The notes under the pieces are model-generated. The model made no database searches. It had not been told where the DNA came from and was given only the letters and a program-made list of their open reading frames with translations. The translations under genes were made by a program, and so were the position numbers. From assembly GCA_965242785.1 (NCBI GenBank), contig CBDETA010000004.1, positions 1 to 64,000 of the forward strand: 64,000 nucleotides of DNA, written 5' to 3'. Source of the stretch: Maricaulis sp965242785. GTDB taxonomy: Bacteria > Pseudomonadota > Alphaproteobacteria > Caulobacterales > Maricaulaceae. This document shows positions 17,978 to 26,590 of the stretch, one piece after another; position 1 is the first letter of the stretch, and each line of letters opens with the position of its first letter.

Positions 17978-18039
17978 GGCGAGAGCGTTAGCACAGTCGC
18001 ACAGCCGTGCAACTGCGGCGCTTTGGCTCGCGGCGCGGC

Positions 18040-18264
18040 CTAGTGCAGGACGATATTGCCAGAGCGCTCGAGACGGCCGGCCAGGGCGTCTTCCATCACC
18101 GCGCGCAAAGCCCGCCAGGCATCGGCGCTTTCCGGCAGGCCCTGATTGTCCAGGTCCGTGACAGCTTCATCGGCATAGCCGATGGCTTGCGCCCCGTGCA
18201 GGTCGACCATCGTCCAGGCGATCTGGCGGATATCTTCGACGGTGATGTGAACGCGCGGGGTCAT
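18040..18264 (-). CDS. Small conserved-type protein of unknown function
   Basis: This 74-residue protein (MTPRVHITVEDIRQIAWTMV, then a helical C-terminal half with DAWRALRAVMEDAL) has codon use like its neighbours. I do not recognise the family. It is predicted to be helical and soluble. It lies between the esterase and DUF924 genes, all on the minus strand, but with gaps that argue against a single tight operon. Confidence 0.6.
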   Translation of the reverse strand: MTPRVHITVEDIRQIAWTMVDLHGAQAIGYADEAVTDLDNQGLPESADAWRALRAVMEDALAGRLERSGNIVLH

Positions 18265-18383
18265 GCAAGTGCTCCAAGTGACGATCTGGCACTGTCAGGA
18301 GCAAGCGCAAGGCCAAGTCCGGACGGGAATAAATCCGTTTCTTTTCTGCTAGATAGAGTTATCCACAAGACCCATGCACCGGG

Positions 18384-18989
18384 TCAGCCCTGCCCTCCGG
18401 ACGTTTTTGCCGAGTCAATCCGACCGGGAGCATAGCCGCCGGAGTCCAGATAGACCTGTTCGGCCTCGGTCGTCGTGCGCCCCAGCGCCTTGTTGCGATA
18501 GGGGAAGCGTCCGAACTTCACGATCACATCGCGATGCAGCCGGGCATGCCGGGCCGTGGACAGGTCGCTCAAGCGCTCTTCGGCGTAGGCGATGCACATT
18601 TCCTGGTCCGCCAGCACCTCGGAGTGCATGAAGGGCATGTACACAAAGGCCCGTCGCGCTTCCGGGATGGCCCAGTCAAAGCCGCGCTCGATCATCGACC
18701 GGGCCATATCCAGCGCCAGCGGATCGAAGGCAAAGGCCTTGTTGGAACCGCGCCAGATATTGCGGGGAAACTGATCCAGCAGGACAATCAGCGCGAAGGC
18801 ACCTTCCGCGCTGTCCTGCCAGGGATGGCGCCCCTGCTTCAGAAGCGCCGCTTCGCGCTCGACAGCCGCATGGAACCGCCTTCGGACCACCGCGTCAAAG
18901 GCGGGCGAGGCGCTGTACCATTTTTTCGGGCCGGCTTCGTCGAACCAGAAGCTGAGAATGTCGTCTGCGTCGGGTTGGGTTAGGGTCAT
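18384..18989 (-). CDS. DUF924 family protein
   Basis: This 201-residue all-helical protein has the DUF924 hallmarks: ILSFWFDEAGPKKWYSASPAFDAVVRRRF, then LIVLLDQFPRNIWRGSNKAFAFD and FVYMPFMHSEVLADQE. The fold is related to TPR-like helical proteins and the molecular function is unknown. Its start overlaps the stop of the acyl-CoA synthetase gene (ATGA), so the two are translationally coupled. Confidence 0.88.
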   Translation of the reverse strand: MTLTQPDADDILSFWFDEAGPKKWYSASPAFDAVVRRRFHAAVEREAALLKQGRHPWQDSAEGAFALIVLLDQFPRNIWRGSNKAFAFDPLALDMARSMIERGFDWAIPEARRAFVYMPFMHSEVLADQEMCIAYAEERLSDLSTARHARLHRDVIVKFGRFPYRNKALGRTTTEAEQVYLDSGGYAPGRIDSAKTSGGQG

Positions 18990-20779
18990 ACCCTAAGGTC
19001 GCCCGAGAGGATCGCCTGGTAAAGCTCTGGCGTGAGCGTCACGTAACGATTCTCGCCGGGATGATCGAACAGTATGGTGTCGCTCACCGCGTCCGGGTCG
19101 AAACCCTGTTTGACCAGATCCACCTTGCGGAACTTGAAAGTTCCGGTCGTGTCGGTCTGTTGCTGCAGGCGCAGGAAGAGCGGCCGCGCATAGGCCGGCA
19201 GGCTTGCATGGACGTGCGCATGCAAGGCTTCCAGATCCAGCGGATACGACCCGGTGACCAGCGCCGCCATTCCGGCCCGACCGGAATGCCCCTTCACCTC
19301 GACGCCATACACATTGGCCTGTTCGATACCGGCAAAAGAGAAGGCTTCGGCGACCTCGCCCGTGGCCACATTCTCCGACTTCCAGCGGAACGTATCGCCG
19401 ACCCGGTCGACGAAATAGTAATAGCCCAGCTCATCGCGGGTCATCAGATCGCCGGTGCGGAACCAGGCATCGCCAGGCTCATAGACATCGCGCAGGATCT
19501 TCTTCTCGGTGTCTTCCTGGCTGCCATAACCGTCAAAGCGGAAGCGCGCATCGCTGGGATCGATCCGGCCGATCGCTTCGCCCACCTCGCCGGGCTGGCA
19601 GGCAATGCAATGCCCGTCCGCTCCGCGAATGGGCTTTTCCGCATCCATGTCGAATTTCACCAGATCGATATTGAACCGGCTTTTCAGATAGCCCGGCACA
19701 CGACCGACCGCGCCGGGCTGGTTGGTAGCGTTGACCAGGCCGACATTGCCTTCGGTCGAACCGTAGAATTCGACAATGTCGGGCAGGTTGAAGCGCGCCT
19801 GGAAAGCCTCCCAGACATCCCGCCGCATGCCATTGCCGATGGCACAGCGCAGCGTGTGGTCCTTCTCCTCCGGCACTTCCGGTGAGTTGACCAGGAAGCG
19901 GCACAGCTCGCCGACATACATGAACAGGGTCGCCTTGAAGCGTTGGACGTCCGGCCAGAAACTGGACGCCGAAAAGCGCGGCCGGATGATCAGCGCGCCG
20001 CCATAGGACAGCGCGCAACCCACACCGCAAAGACCGCCCGTGGCGTGATAGAGCGGCAGCACCATCATCATGCGATCCGTCTCGCGCGATTTCGACACCA
20101 CGGCGAAGACGTTGAGATAATACAACGCGCGGATATGGGTCATGATCGCAGCCTTGGGCAGGCCGGTCGTGCCCGAGGTGAACATCTTCAGCACCGGTGC
20201 TTCCGGTGCCACATCCGCGCGAACCGACGGATCCAGCCGTTCCGGCGACTGCTCGCTTAGGGCGGCATCCAGATCCTGGGCCCCCTCAAACCCGCCATCC
20301 ACGCTCCACAAGCCCATGTCCGACAGACCGCAGGCCTTGGCCGCTTCGATGGCCGGCGCGAGCTCGGGCTCGGTGATGACCTGGCGGGTTTCGCCGATAT
20401 TCAGGCAGTGGGCGAGCGAGGCGCCGGTCAGCTGGTTGTTGATCAGCGAGGTGACGATGCCGACCTTGGACAGGCCGAACCAGATGGCGATGTAGTCCCA
20501 GCGATTGGTCATGAACAGTGCGACCGTGTCACCGGCCTTCAGGCCTTGCGCCAGAGCCCAGCGGGCAATCCGGTTTGCCTGGGCGTCGAACGCGCGATAG
20601 CTGATCTCGCCATCGTCCAGCAGCGCCATCGGCCGGTCGGGAAAGCGATCCACGGTCTTCTCGATGTGGTCAGGTACGCGCAGGCCGGATCCGGAACCGA
20701 CCTTGCCCACCTCACGCAGGACGCGCAGCATGCCGGTCACATACTCGTACTCGCGTGCCAGCGCGGTAAAAAGACCCAT
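18986..20779 (-). CDS. Long-chain acyl-CoA synthetase (FATP/VLCS type)
   Basis: The ATG at 20,779 follows GGGAGGAAAA and gives 597 residues. The AMP-binding motif is FTSGTTGLPKAAIMTH near residue 200; YGSTEGNVGL near 350 and WFRTGDLMTRDELGYYYFVDRVGDTFRWKSENVAT near 460 mark the ANL superfamily. The latter matches the very-long-chain/FATP branch, which activates fatty acids to acyl-CoA. A preceding in-frame start adds 18 poorly conserved residues and lacks a ribosome-binding site. It is transcribed with the DUF924 gene downstream. Confidence 0.9.
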   Translation of the reverse strand: MGLFTALAREYEYVTGMLRVLREVGKVGSGSGLRVPDHIEKTVDRFPDRPMALLDDGEISYRAFDAQANRIARWALAQGLKAGDTVALFMTNRWDYIAIWFGLSKVGIVTSLINNQLTGASLAHCLNIGETRQVITEPELAPAIEAAKACGLSDMGLWSVDGGFEGAQDLDAALSEQSPERLDPSVRADVAPEAPVLKMFTSGTTGLPKAAIMTHIRALYYLNVFAVVSKSRETDRMMMVLPLYHATGGLCGVGCALSYGGALIIRPRFSASSFWPDVQRFKATLFMYVGELCRFLVNSPEVPEEKDHTLRCAIGNGMRRDVWEAFQARFNLPDIVEFYGSTEGNVGLVNATNQPGAVGRVPGYLKSRFNIDLVKFDMDAEKPIRGADGHCIACQPGEVGEAIGRIDPSDARFRFDGYGSQEDTEKKILRDVYEPGDAWFRTGDLMTRDELGYYYFVDRVGDTFRWKSENVATGEVAEAFSFAGIEQANVYGVEVKGHSGRAGMAALVTGSYPLDLEALHAHVHASLPAYARPLFLRLQQQTDTTGTFKFRKVDLVKQGFDPDAVSDTILFDHPGENRYVTLTPELYQAILSGDLRV

Positions 20780-20898
20780 CGATTTTCCTCCCGAATTAGG
20801 CCGGAACAGTATGGAGGGGGCCACACCGGTCAAGCGAACGCACCGGCGGGCGCGGAAAGTGTGATCCGTGTTTCAGAACATGTCCGGCGATTTTCGCG

Positions 20899-21789
20899 TC
20901 AACGCCCGCGACGTGTTCCATCGCGCCCGGTCTCCGCAAACAACGCCAGGCAGGCGGCCAGAAGCGGCAGATCCTTCAAGAGGAAATGTCCGGAACGCGC
21001 CAGAGCCGGAAACCCGCCCAGCTCCGCATCCCAGCTGCCGGCAAAGGTCACCATGAAGGACAGGGTCAGCACGAACGTGACCGCTGCCAGCACCAGCCCG
21101 ATCCGGTAAAGCCGGGCAGAGAACCAGAAACCGGCCAGGGCCAGAACGGTCACCAGCTCGATCACCCCGATCACATAGGACGTGTTCTGGATACCCATCA
21201 GGCCCGGCATCCAGGCAAAGGCGAGATGCGACGCCACCAGCGGCTCGATGCCGGCTGCTTCGGATGCCGTGAATTTCATCCCGCCGATCCAGGCCAGCAC
21301 CAGGACCAGCCCGGCCCACATGACCAGCTGGCTCCACTCCCGCATCGCCGAATAGCGGCTGGAGAACATGCGGGAATTGTCAAAACTGCCAGCCCACAGC
21401 GTCAGGCCCAGCACGGCAATGTATTTCAGGATGCCCTGGCCGGACCCGATGGCGGGAAAGCCGCCTTCCGCGTCGAGCCAGACATTATTGGTCAGCATCA
21501 CCGTCAGGGCGATCGCGGAGTAGCCCGCCGCCATGCCCAGTCCGATCCGGCGAAAGCCGGCCGACGGGATCGGCAGGCCGATCAGGACTGCAGCGACAAT
21601 CTGGTACATGCCGATGGCAAAGGCGGCTGATGCGGCCTGCCCTGACAGTCCGGACAGGAAGGCGTGGCCGGTGATCCAGCCTTCGACAATGCCGATCCCG
21701 ACGGGCGTGAAATTCATCGCCCCGAACCAGGCCAGCATCACGGCAAGCGCCGCACGCGCAAACAACAAGGCGCTTCCCGGTGACAGCAA
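20899..21789 (-). CDS. Duplicated DUF417 (YkgB/RclC-like) membrane protein
   Basis: This 296-residue protein has eight probable transmembrane helices and an internal duplication. Half one has LAWFGAMNFTPVGIGIVEGWI and EGGFPAIGSGQGILKYIAVLG; half two has LAWIGGMKFTASEAAGIEPLV and LGGFPALARSGHFLLKDLPLL. Each half equals one DUF417 unit, whereas E. coli RclC/YkgB has a single unit. RclC is linked to reactive chlorine resistance, but no rcl partners are present here. Confidence 0.8.
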   Translation of the reverse strand: MLSPGSALLFARAALAVMLAWFGAMNFTPVGIGIVEGWITGHAFLSGLSGQAASAAFAIGMYQIVAAVLIGLPIPSAGFRRIGLGMAAGYSAIALTVMLTNNVWLDAEGGFPAIGSGQGILKYIAVLGLTLWAGSFDNSRMFSSRYSAMREWSQLVMWAGLVLVLAWIGGMKFTASEAAGIEPLVASHLAFAWMPGLMGIQNTSYVIGVIELVTVLALAGFWFSARLYRIGLVLAAVTFVLTLSFMVTFAGSWDAELGGFPALARSGHFLLKDLPLLAACLALFAETGRDGTRRGR

Positions 21790-22081
21790 GACCGAACTCC
21801 CTCTGATGACCCCGCCAGCTTGCCATTGAGGAAGGCTAGCACCGTCAATGGGATGTGACGAGGCTCTGAATATCGCAATTCACAGATCGGTCAGGACGGA
21901 GTGAGGGCGGGTTGGAAGGAGGCAGGCCTGTTCGCCATCCAGACAGGAAGGCTCCGCGCCGTCAGACCCGCCTCGCCCCCCCGCAGCCCTGAGCGCGTTC
22001 CATGTGAGCATCGACCCCGTCACCGCAGGCCGCGACCGGCCCGGGTCGAGCGGAGCGGGAACAATCAGAGAATCAGAGAAA
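21790..22081. other. Intergenic region before the island
   Basis: This short stretch separates the DUF417 gene from the left end of the island. I see no convincing gene, hairpin or repeat. The open frames that cross it run into the tRNA remnant and are not credible as genes. Confidence 0.5.
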
Positions 22082-22135
22082 TGGTGCCCCTGGTCCGACT
22101 CGAACGGACACTTCCGAAGAAAACGGATTTTGAAT
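22082..22135 (-). pseudogene. 3' half of the disrupted tRNA-Leu(CAA) gene (attL side)
   Basis: Read on the minus strand, the fragment runs from the anticodon loop (ATTCAAAA) through anticodon 3' stem TCCGT, variable arm, T arm GTCCG/CGGAC with loop TTCGAGT, acceptor strand CAGGGGC and an encoded CCA. It fits exactly onto the 5' half at 54,127-54,165: the joined product is an 85-nt tRNA-Leu with a perfect 7-bp acceptor stem GCCCCTG/CAGGGGC. Upstream island sequence (to ~22,172) only loosely mimics a tRNA-Leu 5' half and cannot pair with the acceptor or anticodon strands. Confidence 0.9.
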
Positions 22136-22206
22136 ATAATTCGTCTAGCCAATTTACCGCTTAGCACGTTGATTTTAAAGTATAAATTAATCTGGAAATT
22201 AATTTA

Positions 22207-22230
22207 TGTGTAAGTTTTTGTGTAAGTTTT
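22207..22230. repeat. Tandem 12-bp repeats near the left end, candidate integrase arm sites
   Basis: TGTGTAAGTTTT occurs twice head-to-tail. The flanking AATTTATGTGTAA (22,201-22,213) recurs exactly at 54,014-54,026 near the other end. Repeats just inside both ends of a tyrosine-integrase element are expected for arm-type binding sites. Confidence 0.55.
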
Positions 22231-22301
22231 GGCCGGAATTATCACCCCATCAGACGAACGCTCAAGCTACCAGCGGTGATGTCAGGGGTAGATTGGGCAA
22301 T

Positions 22302-24137
22302 CTAACTGATCACGACTTGGCCTTCACTAAACAGGCCTCTTGCGACTAGCTCGTCTCGCATTGCTTCAGGTGTTGGTGTGAAGAAGAGAATTTTGAGATG
22401 GGCTTCAGCACGTGAGAAACATACGTAAGCAAGCTTTCTCCCTCGTTCAGCCTGCCCCTCAGTGGGATCACCCGCAACTCCAGGCGCAAGTAGCTTAGAG
22501 AAGTTGTACTGATTCCAATTGGCTTCGACGTCATCAATGACCACCAGTACATTTGGATATTGCTCGCCCTTCACACCATGTTGCGTGCTGTAAGGCGTGC
22601 TCTCCAGGATGAAATCTCGGTATGCGGAGAGCTCGTTGGTTGGCATGCTAAAAAAGCGATCCGCCAACCACTCTCCCTTATCTTCGCTGTGCGTGTCGTT
22701 ATTGTATTCCTCAGTTCGAGGTGGCCTTGCAAGTTGATCGGCTAATCGGTCTGACAGATTGATAAGCCCGTTCTCACTGCAATAGGCCAGAACATCTTTG
22801 GTGGTTCCTACGCCCCATATTTCAGTCAACTCTGTTAGTTGGGCTTTTGACTGGTCTACCATTTCCTTGAGCTTGCGGTCAGCGTTGTGTCCACGTGGAT
22901 CGTAGGTAGGGCTACCGGCTCGTAGGATGTCGATGACCTGTCGACTTTGCCCTTCGGTTGACGCTTCGATAAGGGGACAGATTACTTTGAGAAACGGCTT
23001 TAGAAGGTAGTGCTCACCGGACTCGTAGTCATCCTGAGCACGCTGTGATGCATATGCTCCAGTGAATAACTCCTGCAGGCCAGAAAACTTCAATCGCCTT
23101 GCGATCATTTGACGGACAAGAAAAAGGCGAATGACATCTGGATTATCATCCCATCCCCACGCCTTGATTGCATCGTCCATCTTGGTAAGCGCTCGGTCGA
23201 GCTGTTCTTTGGAATACCTCCTGCGCGGCCCTTCGGGAGGCTCCGCCTGCACCAACTTTATCTCTACGCTGCCATCTACTTCAGCGTTGCCACCAGCGGC
23301 AACCTGCTGCACATCAGTCCGAAAGGCGTTCAGAAAGTTGATCACTTGGGGTGAACACCGGAAGTTCTCGACTTTGGTGATCGGCACCCCTCCATCTGGA
23401 GGAGCGAAATCTCCGGCCCTTCCTTCATAAATCTGCTGCCATGGGTCTCCGAAGTATCCAACCAAAGGCAGGCCCTGCGCGGCGCAGGTTTGATTCAGAC
23501 CGTCGACGATTGGCACAAATGTGTCCTGAGCTTCATCGACAAAGATGAATGGGTAGCGCATGCCAACTAGCCGGCGAAAATTCTGACGTTCTCGGAAAAG
23601 GTAGCCGGCGATCTCAATGATGTCGTCGTGACTCAGTTTTCCATTTAGGTAGTCACTGAACGCTGCATCATCATACGAAAACTCGGCCACTCCGGACAAA
23701 CCAGCCAGTTCAAGCTCGAGCTTGGCGACTTTCTCTCTCGCCTTTCGAGCTTTTTGGGTTTCTCTCCCATTATCATCCTCTGCAGCTTTGGCGATTTGGG
23801 CTGGCAAACGGTATTGCTGAAGGGCATCTCGAATATCCTTCTGAAATCGACCTATCTCGCCCCAGAGAAAACTGTGGAGCGTCGATACTTCGTATAAGTC
23901 ATCGAAACCCAACCTGCGCTGTATGACCCCCACAGCTCTATTGGTGAACGTGATACAGGCAATGCGCTGACCATTTTGGCGCAGCGTTGAACCATAGGTC
24001 GTTCGAATTTCTGCCAACGCATCGACAAGCGATGTTGTCTTGCCAGATCCAGCCCCAGCGATCAGTGCGAAACTCTGGCGCTCAGCAATGCACTTACGAA
24101 CAGCTTCATCGGCGGCAGTTTGAATGCGGGCAGTCAT
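22302..24137 (-). CDS. UvrD/Rep-like helicase, GajB-type partner of an OLD nuclease
   Basis: This is a 611-residue superfamily 1 helicase. Walker A is IAGAGSGKTTSLVDALAEI near residue 25, motif Ia CITFTNRAVGVIQRRL, motif II FVDEAQDTFVP near 205, motif IV-like ENFRCSPQVINFLNAFR, and motif VI region YVCFSRAEAHLKIL near the C terminus. The ATG at 24,137 begins two bases after the stop of the OLD-family gene, so the two are one operon. OLD nuclease plus UvrD-like helicase is the Gabija (class 2 OLD) architecture. It is longer than typical GajB (~500 residues). Confidence 0.8.
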   Translation of the reverse strand: MTARIQTAADEAVRKCIAERQSFALIAGAGSGKTTSLVDALAEIRTTYGSTLRQNGQRIACITFTNRAVGVIQRRLGFDDLYEVSTLHSFLWGEIGRFQKDIRDALQQYRLPAQIAKAAEDDNGRETQKARKAREKVAKLELELAGLSGVAEFSYDDAAFSDYLNGKLSHDDIIEIAGYLFRERQNFRRLVGMRYPFIFVDEAQDTFVPIVDGLNQTCAAQGLPLVGYFGDPWQQIYEGRAGDFAPPDGGVPITKVENFRCSPQVINFLNAFRTDVQQVAAGGNAEVDGSVEIKLVQAEPPEGPRRRYSKEQLDRALTKMDDAIKAWGWDDNPDVIRLFLVRQMIARRLKFSGLQELFTGAYASQRAQDDYESGEHYLLKPFLKVICPLIEASTEGQSRQVIDILRAGSPTYDPRGHNADRKLKEMVDQSKAQLTELTEIWGVGTTKDVLAYCSENGLINLSDRLADQLARPPRTEEYNNDTHSEDKGEWLADRFFSMPTNELSAYRDFILESTPYSTQHGVKGEQYPNVLVVIDDVEANWNQYNFSKLLAPGVAGDPTEGQAERGRKLAYVCFSRAEAHLKILFFTPTPEAMRDELVARGLFSEGQVVIS

Positions 24138-24139
24138 AG

Positions 24140-26206
24140 TTACGCTTGCTCCTCTCCGGCTTGAGAAGAGAGGCGGTCTTCCAACCACTGAAGCCCCTCA
24201 ACGATGTAAGCTGGAACCTGCCAGGCAGCACCACTTACCAACGCATCCATTGCGAAATCAGTTTTCTTGAAACCGCTAGACTTGATGCGTTCGAAGATTG
24301 CTTGATAGGCGTCCTCGAGTGCGTTTGGAATTTCAAGGCCGAGATTCAGCGTACCGTCTCTAAAGAGTGCGAAATTCTCGTAAGCAAAAGCCTCTTCCAA
24401 GGTTCGAGGGCGCATGGTCTTGGTATCACCATCATCGGTTACGACGATGTCTTGTTGGAAAGTGATGTATCGATCTCGTTCTGCGTTGTGTTTCTGATCT
24501 GGCGTGAGAGCCACCAAACCGGCAACGGAATTTTCTCCGAACAAATATTTCAGTGAAGCATTTGAGGTGAGCGCCCCCCCATGATCAGCTCGGCACACTG
24601 GGTGTCGACCATCTGGGTGAACGGAATCGAGATCCGTGATTACCAGGTAGGGGATATTCAGAAAGGTCAGGAGTTCATCAAACCGGTGTGCGTAAGCGCC
24701 ACCCACTTCCAGCACAGTGAGATATGACGCCTGGAGTTTACTGGCTTCCTTTTCAATCATCATCGGAAGCAAAAGTTTTTCGACTGCCCCTTCGACGAGG
24801 ATCGCGGCATCGGCAAAAAACAAATCGCAATGAGTGAGGCGCAGATAACGTTTGAGAAACACCAAAGTTTCCTCTGGGGTTGTTTCCTGGCCATCAACTT
24901 CAACGGCGGTCGGCTGAAAATTCCTCAAGTTGTGAATTTCAGTGGCATTGAGAACTCGCCCAGGTTCAGGCGCTTCACCTTCTATGTGGCAGCGTCTGAA
25001 ATAGCGAACTTTGTTAAATTCGGTGGCATCAAGGATGTGCGACGAATGGGTGGTCACAACGAGCTGCGGAATCCAATCACCAGCTTCTTCTGCTTCCGCG
25101 GATTGCTGAATTACGTCCCAGATGTTGCTTATAAATGTCTGCTGCACTTGAGCGTGAAGATGGACCTCAGGCTCTTCAATGAAAATGATCTGACAGAGTG
25201 GCCGGTTTTGGGCGGTGCGAACCCATTGTGAATGATAATGCTTCGCTTGGATCGCCATATAAATGAGGTTCTTGAACCCGAGACCATTGTACAGTTCAGG
25301 CAACTTATGGTCTCGATCTTTATCGATGTAGAGAAGCTCGGTATTTCCACGAAGTGCCGTTTCAGGGCTAAGTGTGGAGACGATTTTTAGCTCGCGATCG
25401 TTGATCGACGGAACACCAATCCCTTTGATAATGCCCATGATGCCGGAAAACTGGTCATCGTAGTGCGCCGTAAGTTGTTCGTTGTTTTCATCGATAACTC
25501 GGTGCGCTTCTTCCGCTGTCTCTGGTTGCTCAAGGTTCCTTTGGTAAAACCCCGCAAAAGCGCTCGAGAGCTTGTTGCTTCTATGTCCTTCCTCGTCATC
25601 GATGTTTCGTTGGGCATCAACGAAATCAATTCGGATGAGATTTTGAAGTAAGGTTCGTCCCTCATCCTTTCCTAACGGCGTTGCTTCAACATCTCCATCG
25701 ACCTCTTCAAGTGAGCCATACGTAATCTCGAAGTGCCTGTTGAGCTCGTTGTCGTCGGCGAGAAATGCGGACAGGGGTACTTCGGATTTGGGTTCGCCTT
25801 CTTGCGGATAAGCAGTGTGGTATGCCTCAAGAAGTTTCGATGGATCAGTCACAGCATACCGAAGCCGTACACCTAGTCGCTCAAAGTTGTCGGATAGATT
25901 GGGAAGAAGCGTGAATGCTCTTCCGAATTCGATCGAATTCGGATCGACCTTGAACCAAATGTCCAACTCAATCGATGGTAGCGCATCAGTTTCGCCGCTC
26001 TCGAAGTCATCGAAATCTGCAATTCGCGCAACAGAGAAGTCATAAATTCTAAATCTGCGCTGCCCGAGAAAGCACCTGAAAATGGATGTTGCCGAGGTTT
26101 TACCGCTATTATTGGGCCCAACAAAAACAGTCTCTTGCTCTTCAATCCCTGCCGACACTTTCTCAAGGCGACGGAAGTTTTTAATGTCTATGCGGTCAAT
26201 TTTCAT
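24140..26206 (-). CDS. OLD-family ATPase/TOPRIM nuclease, GajA-type
   Basis: The protein has 688 residues. The N-terminal ABC-type ATPase has Walker A FVGPNNSGKTSA near residue 30 and a distal Walker B/His switch, IFIEEPEVHLHAQVQQ and LVVTTHSSHIL (about 340-400). The C-terminal TOPRIM domain has AAILVEGAVEKLLLPMMIE near 480 and the acidic LVITDLDSVHPDGRH near 540. The arrangement with a helicase immediately downstream matches Gabija, in which GajA nicks DNA when nucleotides are depleted during phage infection. It is about 100 residues longer than the best-known GajA. It sits at the left end of the island, a typical cargo position. Confidence 0.82.
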   Translation of the reverse strand: MKIDRIDIKNFRRLEKVSAGIEEQETVFVGPNNSGKTSATSIFRCFLGQRRFRIYDFSVARIADFDDFESGETDALPSIELDIWFKVDPNSIEFGRAFTLLPNLSDNFERLGVRLRYAVTDPSKLLEAYHTAYPQEGEPKSEVPLSAFLADDNELNRHFEITYGSLEEVDGDVEATPLGKDEGRTLLQNLIRIDFVDAQRNIDDEEGHRSNKLSSAFAGFYQRNLEQPETAEEAHRVIDENNEQLTAHYDDQFSGIMGIIKGIGVPSINDRELKIVSTLSPETALRGNTELLYIDKDRDHKLPELYNGLGFKNLIYMAIQAKHYHSQWVRTAQNRPLCQIIFIEEPEVHLHAQVQQTFISNIWDVIQQSAEAEEAGDWIPQLVVTTHSSHILDATEFNKVRYFRRCHIEGEAPEPGRVLNATEIHNLRNFQPTAVEVDGQETTPEETLVFLKRYLRLTHCDLFFADAAILVEGAVEKLLLPMMIEKEASKLQASYLTVLEVGGAYAHRFDELLTFLNIPYLVITDLDSVHPDGRHPVCRADHGGALTSNASLKYLFGENSVAGLVALTPDQKHNAERDRYITFQQDIVVTDDGDTKTMRPRTLEEAFAYENFALFRDGTLNLGLEIPNALEDAYQAIFERIKSSGFKKTDFAMDALVSGAAWQVPAYIVEGLQWLEDRLSSQAGEEQA

Positions 26207-26315
26207 ATGGTTGCGCCCGTTGGGTTAATTCAACCCATGAGTGTACATAATTGACATGTATATGAGAATTAAATTCTAGGCACATGTAGAAGACTTCGAC
26301 CCGTGGTTTTTGAGT

Positions 26316-26347
26316 TATGAGCCGATTAGGGGGCTAATCGGCTCATA
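26316..26347. promoter_or_regulatory. Palindrome sharing the fic operator sequence
   Basis: A perfect 13- to 14-bp stem, ATGAGCCGATTAG, a GGGG loop and CTAATCGGCTCAT, carries the same half-site (TGAGCCGATTA) as the two palindromes at the fic promoter. It lies 245 bp beyond the fic stop codon and 110 bp upstream of the gajA-like start, so it could be an operator for that operon or a hairpin terminator. Confidence 0.6.
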
Positions 26348-26590
26348 GAGTCAAAATCACTTAGTTGGAAAACCGACGAAATAACCGGATATGCTAGCCA
26401 GTGCCGCCCTGAGCACCTGGAAATGTGTTCGTCCGGCGTGACCTCCGTCACCATTCCCTTGGTGAGACACCCGGCATTCCCTCGGAGCCGACACGCACTC
26501 AACAAGCATCGCCTCGCAGCGATCGTCATACCCCCGAAGCGGGGTTGACCGAGCGAGAGCGACGCTATGCTGACAGTTAGGCTTCTTTGG
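26348..26590. other. Spacer between the defence operon and fic
   Basis: No convincing gene is seen. A 67-residue minus-strand frame (26,326-26,529) reads through the palindrome and has no clear family or ribosome-binding site. The composition is more GC-rich than the nuclease gene, suggesting a recombination scar. Confidence 0.4.

Noticed and set aside
22128..22172. A functional hybrid tRNA-Leu at the left junction
   Set aside because: The island-derived 5' part does not pair with acceptor strand CAGGGGC or with anticodon strand TCCGT.
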